DNA from: Saccharum officinarum
Lineage: Eukaryota > Streptophyta > Magnoliopsida > Poales > Poaceae
Reading direction: 5' to 3'
DNA length: 64,000 nucleotides
Assembly: GCA_020631735.1 (NCBI GenBank)
Contig: CM036225.1
Coordinates: 61,723,183-61,787,182 of the forward strand
The first letter of the stretch is position 1, and the number at the start of each line of letters is the position of its first letter. The position numbers and the translations under genes were made by a program. The notes beneath the pieces are model-generated. The model was given only the letters and a program-made list of their open reading frames with translations. It did no database searches and was not told the DNA's origin. Positions 59,078-64,000 of the stretch are shown here, one piece after another.

Positions 59078-59935
59078 GCTAGTGTCCGGACGCGGACGAG
59101 CACAGCGCGTTGGGCTCGCAAGGAAGCGCACCAGTAGTCATCCGACACCGCCCTAGGCGTCGCCCACGCCACCACGGACGTCGTCCGCGTCATCAGCTGC
59201 TTCCCACACGCATCCCATGTGCAACATCCGATCTACTTTTAAAACATTCAGGTACAACCATTGTAACATACAAAAGAAGACAGATGAAACATCTACGAAA
59301 ACGCCTGAAAAACATTTAAAAATCATTGCAAACATATGCAACATCCAGATAAAATACTTGTAAACATATGTATAAAAGACCTAAAAACACTTAAAGCATA
59401 TGTTTGCAACATGCATGTATATGCAATATCTAGATCTACTTTTGCAACATCCAAACAAAACACTTGCAACATTCGTCTGGAACATATAAAACATTGGAAA
59501 ATACACTTGAAACATATGTGTATAGTCATTACAACATGTGCAACATCCCGATCTACTTTTGCAACATCGATATACAATAATTGTAACATACCTCGGAAAA
59601 ACATCTGAAACACATAAAACATGCTATTGCAATATGCGCTTTCAGCGTAGCATCTGCTTGTGGCTTAGACGAATGAAAGCTTATCGACATGGAGCTTGAC
59701 GTTGGCACGAAGCTCCAGAGTGGCGCGGAGGTCGCCCTGGAGCTCGTCGGTGACACGGACCTCAACAGGAGTAGGTGAATGGAGCACAGCCACAACGGGA
59801 GGCATGAGTCTGGGAGTAAGCTAGCTAGCGCCTAGCGCGTCGTGCACGGCGCGAGCGCACGGCGAGGGCATGAACAGTGGACGGCGTGGGAGAGGACAGG
59901 GTCCATCCGAACGGACGGACCCAATAAGGAGCGTT
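59078..59935. repeat. degenerate 'gcaacatccagatctactttt' repeat element
   Basis: From about 59215 to 59640 words such as 'ttgcaacat', 'gatctacttttgcaac' and 'aaacacttgcaac' recur every 30-50 bases. GC-rich ends (gtccggacgcggacgagc on the left, gggtccatccgaacggacgg on the right) look partly complementary, which suggests a DNA transposon, possibly Mutator-like. The ORFs in this block are by-products of the repeat. Confidence 0.5.
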
Positions 59936-60074
59936 TTCGATGAAAAAAGAGCACCTCATCCTATCTCGAAACCGATGCTCCATTTTTCTCTCTTCACCAG
60001 GTATGGGTTTGCTAAAAAATAATAAAAGCTCATATCGATGACTCTAGGTACCTCAATGTTCAATTGATAAATTA

Positions 60075-60475
60075 GTACTCTCTCAGGCTACGAAAGAGTG
60101 TAATTATCACTTTTCGAAGTTTGATTGAAGTTATATAAAAAGTACTAATATTTATTTTACAAAATAAGTACCAATAAATTGATTATGAAATATATTTTCG
60201 TAGTAAATCTAGATTTGGATCCATACGAATTTTAAGAAATTAGATAAAAAAAACTTATGCATGTTATTGGACTCTGTGTCTGTGCGGTAATATTACTAGA
60301 ATCTAGATTGTTTGGAAGGGATTTCTTGGATTTTAGGATTTTTAATCCGAATTCTTAAAATCCATGGTATCCAAATAGATCCTAGTTGGAGGCATAAATG
60401 TTAATATTATTAATATAAAATTGATCAAAGATAAGCTAGTTTGACTTGCATAGATCCTAACTTTTTTATGGACTG
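60075..60475. repeat. Stowaway-like MITE, interrupted
   Basis: It starts with 'agtactctctcaggctacgaaagagtgtaatt' type text and ends with 'agtttgacttgcatagatcc'. The middle (about 60210-60385) is interrupted by unrelated text 'gaattttaagaaatt..aatccatggtatccaaatag', which may itself be a small insert. Confidence 0.45.
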
Positions 60476-60544
60476 ATTTAGTATTTTCATCACATGCTAT
60501 CCACACATGGGTGTTTCCTGTGAGAAGAGAAGGGATCGGTTCTG

Positions 60545-60808
60545 CTCCCTTCATCCCACACAGAATAGAATTCTCATTTTTTCGAGAGTCAACCAACTTG
60601 AAGTCGTACCAAAATTATATATAAAAAAATAACGAACAATTATAATAGAAAATAAATACCATTAAATTAATTATAAAATATAGTTTTATAATAAACTTAG
60701 TTGAAGATACAAATATTAATATTATTTATTACAAATTTAGTCAAAGTTAAACAAGTTTGACTCGCATACTTTTTATAGTTATATTTTTTTTGGGGGGAGC
60801 ACTTCTTT
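60545..60808. repeat. Stowaway-like MITE
   Basis: 'gaattctcattttttcgagag' on the left. 'gtttgactcgcatacttttta' and a G-rich end lie on the right, as in 53900-53965 and 21304-21563. Confidence 0.55.
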
Positions 60809-60814
60809 TAAGGG

Positions 60815-61330
60815 CTAGGCTGGCCCGTAGCCTGTGCGGGTTTTGGGCTTTAGCCATTTCGGTTTTCGGCCCAATTCTCGTCGGCCCCTCTCCTTGAAAC
60901 TCATGCCCGAACGGAAACAAAAAAAAAGCATTCTACATCCATAAATTATCGGCACAGTCTGATTTGGAGAGGTAATTTGAGCGGTTTTCACAGTTCGTAG
61001 AGACATCCTCTGTGCAACATGGACGGAGACGGAGAAGACATAGCCACTGCAAAAGTTGTGGCGCCTCCACTCCGATGCGCCATTGCTGCAGCCATGCAGC
61101 TCTTGCCGTCGTGCATCAGGCCACAGACAGTGCCGACACAGCCGTACCCGTACGTCTTGATCTCCGCCGTGGAGCCTATGCGGCGACGGCACTGGCCTAT
61201 CCAAATGAACCTGACTTTCCTTAGTCCATCCACGTCTGCTGGCTTCAAGATCGAACTGCCTGCTGGCCCTGGCCGGTAACGGATCACGTGGTAACGCATT
61301 ACACCAAGCACGTACCGGCATTGCTTCCCC
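60815..61330 (-). pseudogene. relic of a third PPR-unit copy (flanks only)
   Basis: The left part (60840-60960) matches the region just upstream of PPR copy 1 exon 1 (48830-49010). The right part (61090-61260) matches the region downstream of copy 1 (40870-41030). 61281-61305 also matches 49745-49770. The gene body itself is absent. Short ORFs across it have no recognised domain. Confidence 0.55.
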
Positions 61331-62508
61331 TCGGTAGTCTGATTACAAGTGACTGGGCGCGCCCGGTTGACACCATAGATGTTCTTTTGGATCAACACAA
61401 TTAATTATATGGATAACGACATACAAAAGAGAAGCACAACACAAATGGACATCGATCATGAATAAAATTAGAGCACATTCGGTATAAAATAACGTTGCTG
61501 ATATAGTCATTACCTCCTTATGAGCATGAACTATTCCAAGAGAAATGACAATCCACTTTCATCGAGATACTTAAATTACCTATGCACCTGTGGGTAGAGT
61601 TACTTTTAAAATATCTCCCTATTGAAATTAGCATTATTTTGTGTAAAAAAAAGGTTACCAGGTAAATCCAGAATGACATCGATTCACAAAGCAAAACAAA
61701 GTTCCTGAACGCCATCTATATTTGGCTGTAAGCCGTGATAATGTTCACATCTAAGCACATGATTGTTAGTTGCTACCCTGACAAACTGATAAACCTTAAA
61801 AACAGAAACCCATGCTTGTAAACATGCACATTCAAGTAAAGAAAACTATGTTACACCAGCAGTGTTGGATAATACAACTGCATCAACATCTTTCAACATT
61901 TTCATAGTATTCTCTTTTTTGGAAAAGCCACAAGTTAATTTTGGCTGCATCAGACATCTCTCAACCCATTTTCATAGTAGTATCTGAATGGAAGCTTATC
62001 TCAGCTCTTGCTGACATGTATGCAATTCATGCACTTCAGTAGTCAAAATCAAGTTGCCTTTTAGTCAAGAAAACAAATTACCTATCCAACACATAGATGG
62101 GTCATTATCACAATTGTAGATCAATAAGTCAGATTAAAAAATATTTACAGATTAAAAGAAGATGACACTAACACACCTCTAAACATCTGCATATGAGTTC
62201 GATATTTCAATAACTCAAATTCAGGCTGAAGTTTCCTTTTTTTTCGCGACCGGGTGTGTGCCCGTTTTTCATTAAGAGGGAGAGAAAGTTCAAGTACACA
62301 ACCGAGCGCGAGGGTGGATTCGAAGCGAGCGGCCTCGAAACCTGCCCGAAGAAGCCCTAATTTCTACTGGGTTTTTGTTGATTAGATTACATGGCTAAGT
62401 TATTTTCGCTGAAGTTTCCTTGAGCTCGTAGGGCATAGGAATCTTAGAGAAACCTGAAAACAGAAGTGCAAAAGTATGTTAGAATAATTACCGCATCCGT
62501 TAGTGTTT
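61331..62508. other. intergenic or intron DNA near the CDPK exon
   Basis: AT-rich, with no further EF-hand exon seen on the minus strand. A possible acceptor (ttctgttttcag|g near 62457) is followed by unrecognised text. It includes the small retroposed insert at 62239-62407. Confidence 0.4.
62239..62407 (-). mobile_element. short LINE/SINE-type retroposon with 14-bp target duplication
   Basis: It is flanked by the direct repeat gctgaagtttcctt at 62225-62238 and 62408-62421. The insert begins with poly-T on plus (a poly-A tail on minus) preceded by 'cggtcgcg' on the minus strand. This resembles a 5'-truncated plant LINE 3' end; a SINE is the alternative. Confidence 0.75.
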
Positions 62509-62658
62509 AATTTCCAAGTCCTTTAAGTTAGTACCAACTCTCTTCAAACCACTTTTTAGCTCCTCCAACTTGATCTGCCCACTGTTGTCAGTGTCCAGCA
62601 TTTTGAACATTTCTCTCAATCCTGCAATTTCATCTGCAGACAAATTTTCAGCAATGGC
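62509..62658 (-). pseudogene. calcium-dependent protein kinase exon (first EF-hand), orphan
   Basis: An acceptor (tgtag|gccattgctg) opens a minus-strand exon reading [50 protein letters not shown]. This is the end of the autoinhibitory junction and the first EF-hand of plant CDPKs. The calcium loop [12 protein letters not shown] keeps its D, D, S and final E ligands. After EI the frame runs into a stop (62500-62502) without a GT donor at the usual place. The exon may therefore be damaged. Upstream exons would lie to the right, beyond the copia insertion at 62680; no downstream exon was found. Confidence 0.75.
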
Positions 62659-62679
62659 CTACAGACACCCAGTGATAAG

Positions 62680-63174
62680 TGTTAGGTTTGATCTCCCTCC
62701 ATTAGGCCCAACGGCCTTTTGGACCTTGTTCTCGCGCCCTGATCGGGGGCGCCCAACCCTACATGGTTGGTGGGCCCCCGTCGCACAGCGCTATAAAAGA
62801 AAGGTGGGGGCCGGGGCTCGAGGTACGAGGTTAACCGCGCCGCCAGTCACCCCACCGACATCCTAACCCTAGACCCGATCTTGAGAAGGGGCGCTGCCAG
62901 CGATGGGAAGCACCACCGACGCCGGCAACGCCACCCCGACACACACACGCCGCCGCCAAGGATGCCACAGCGCCGACTCCCTCTCCACGGAACGTCGCTG
63001 CCGGCGCGCAGATGGCGTCCGTCAACGAAACCCCGGCCGGAGCTTCGACCACTACGGCTTTCGATGGTTTGCTACCTATCACCCCTTTCTCTCTGTCTCT
63101 GTGTGAATCCCGAACACCCATTCTACTACCAATATATCCTGATCTGATGAATATACCTAAAAAGAAAACTAACA
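62680..63174 (+). repeat. left LTR of a second copia element
   Basis: It runs from TGTTAGGTTTGATCTCC to CTAACA (495 bp) and aligns with the 484-bp LTR at 6263, sharing gatctccct, ccctgatcggggg and ataaa..ggtgggggccgg. It is followed by a PBS at 63176. The right half is outside the window. Confidence 0.85.
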
Positions 63175-64000
63175 ATGGCATCGGAGCCACGGTTCGACAA
63201 GAAATTAGATGCAGATCGGGAAAGAAAATAGAAAGCCGAACCCTAAGACCTAACCCTAATTCCCCAAATCAAATCGGAAGAAGGGAAAAGGGGAAGAAGA
63301 AAGAAACAGAGACGAAACCCTAACCCTAGAATGAATCCTCATCCCTAACCGGTTGAATCCGAGAAGAATGAAAAGAAATCCAAATCGCACTCGACCGAAA
63401 AGAGAAACAGAAAAGAATCAAAGAACTAGGGGAAGGGAGAAGAAATCCACTCGAACCGGCCTTTCGCCGGCGCGGGAGAAGAAAGGCCGAACTGGGGCAG
63501 CTGCTCACTGGGCTCGGCAAAGGGGGCACCGCGGCCAGGCCGCTCGACGGCGGCGTGCTCACCCGTTGGGGAGCACGCGCGCCGGCGAGGGGGCCGGCGA
63601 CGGCGCCTTGCCTCGCTCCACCGTCCGCTCGCTCGCTGACTCGCTCTCGTCGCTGGCTCGGTTGTGCTCGGCTGAGAAGAGAGAGCGAAGAAGAGAGAGG
63701 AGAGAGCGGCGAAATGACTCTAGGGTTTGGCTGTGTACTGGCTGTGGCGGGGTTTTGACCTCCCGAAACGCGCGGGCGAGCCGTCGATCAGATCGAACGG
63801 CTGCAAATGATCGGGCCGACCGAGCGGCCCAGGCGGGCACGTGGGGCGCGATGCTTTGCCGGCCCAGGCCCAGGTTGTGGCCTGGGTGCGGCCTGGGCGA
63901 GCACGCGGACGTTGGGCCGTCTTGGGCCGTTGCAGCGCGCGCTGCTGGCCGGGCCGCGCTGCTGGGCCGAGCCGGTTTTTCAGCGTGTTTTGGGCCGCGC
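63175..64000 (+). mobile_element. internal leader of the second copia element (truncated by the window)
   Basis: The PBS tggcatcggagcc lies at 63176-63188. Next comes 'aaccctaagacctaaccctaat' text and a GC-rich block (63530-63760) matching 9860-10050 of the first copia. No gag was reached before the edge. The ORFs in the GC-rich block are not supported. Confidence 0.7.

Noticed and set aside
59323..59622. 99-codon minus ORF with repeated MLQ-type segments
   Set aside because: It follows from the degenerate gcaacat repeat block and has no protein similarity.
1..64000. tRNA or rRNA genes
   Set aside because: No cloverleaf with A and B boxes or rRNA signature was noticed by eye; a tRNAscan run would be decisive.

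Overview
The window looks like nuclear DNA of a grass, most likely a panicoid of the Andropogoneae type (Sorghum, Saccharum or Miscanthus-like); the genus is inference. Support: intron-containing genes with very GC-rich first exons, an HKT2-type ion transporter, a MIZ1/DUF617 gene, and nested grass transposons (Ty1/copia, long solo LTRs, CACTA, Stowaway-like MITEs, a Helitron, LINE debris). There are no prokaryotic features. No tRNA, rRNA or CRISPR array was seen by eye.

Layout. 1-2.3 kb: anonymous DNA with a small MITE. 2.3-4.2 kb (minus): a three-exon HKT transporter with about five reading-frame breaks. 4.2-6.26 kb: no recognisable gene. 6.26-18.9 kb: one Ty1/copia element with 484-bp LTRs, expanded by a 2.9-kb solo LTR and by a 3.2-kb GC-rich insert that itself carries a 2.4-kb solo LTR. 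19.5-20.6 kb: a non-autonomous CACTA element. 21.3-22.5 kb: four MITEs. 22.5-27.8 kb: AT-rich DNA with one weak spliced ORF. 27.8-32.0 kb (minus): relics of a second HKT gene (exon 2 and exon 3 pieces) flanking a LINE ORF1 relic, which is split by a further solo LTR.

33.1-33.9 kb (plus): an intact MIZ1-like gene. 35.3-37.9 kb (minus): an Agenet/DUF724 gene with one premature stop and an internal ~185-residue duplication. 41.1-48.8 kb and 50.4-52.5 kb (minus): duplicated mitochondrial-type PPR genes. The intron of the first holds a solo LTR and a Helitron, and the paralogue's intron supplies the empty site for both. 57.7-58.05 kb (minus): exon 1 of a WCRKC-type thioredoxin-like gene with no visible continuation. 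60.8-61.3 kb: a relic that resembles a junction between two PPR repeat units. 62.5-62.66 kb (minus): a CDPK EF-hand exon beside a second copia element that runs off the right edge.

The main interest is the insertion history, which can be dated layer by layer from exact target-site duplications and paralogous empty sites. Only the MIZ1 gene looks fully intact. The HKT, DUF724 and both PPR genes each carry small disruptions that could be real pseudogenisation or assembly indels. I found no convincing undescribed biological system. The least familiar items are the self-complementary word arrays inside one solo-LTR family, the AGPase fragment captured by the Helitron, and a spliced ORF of unknown nature at 26.3-26.9 kb.
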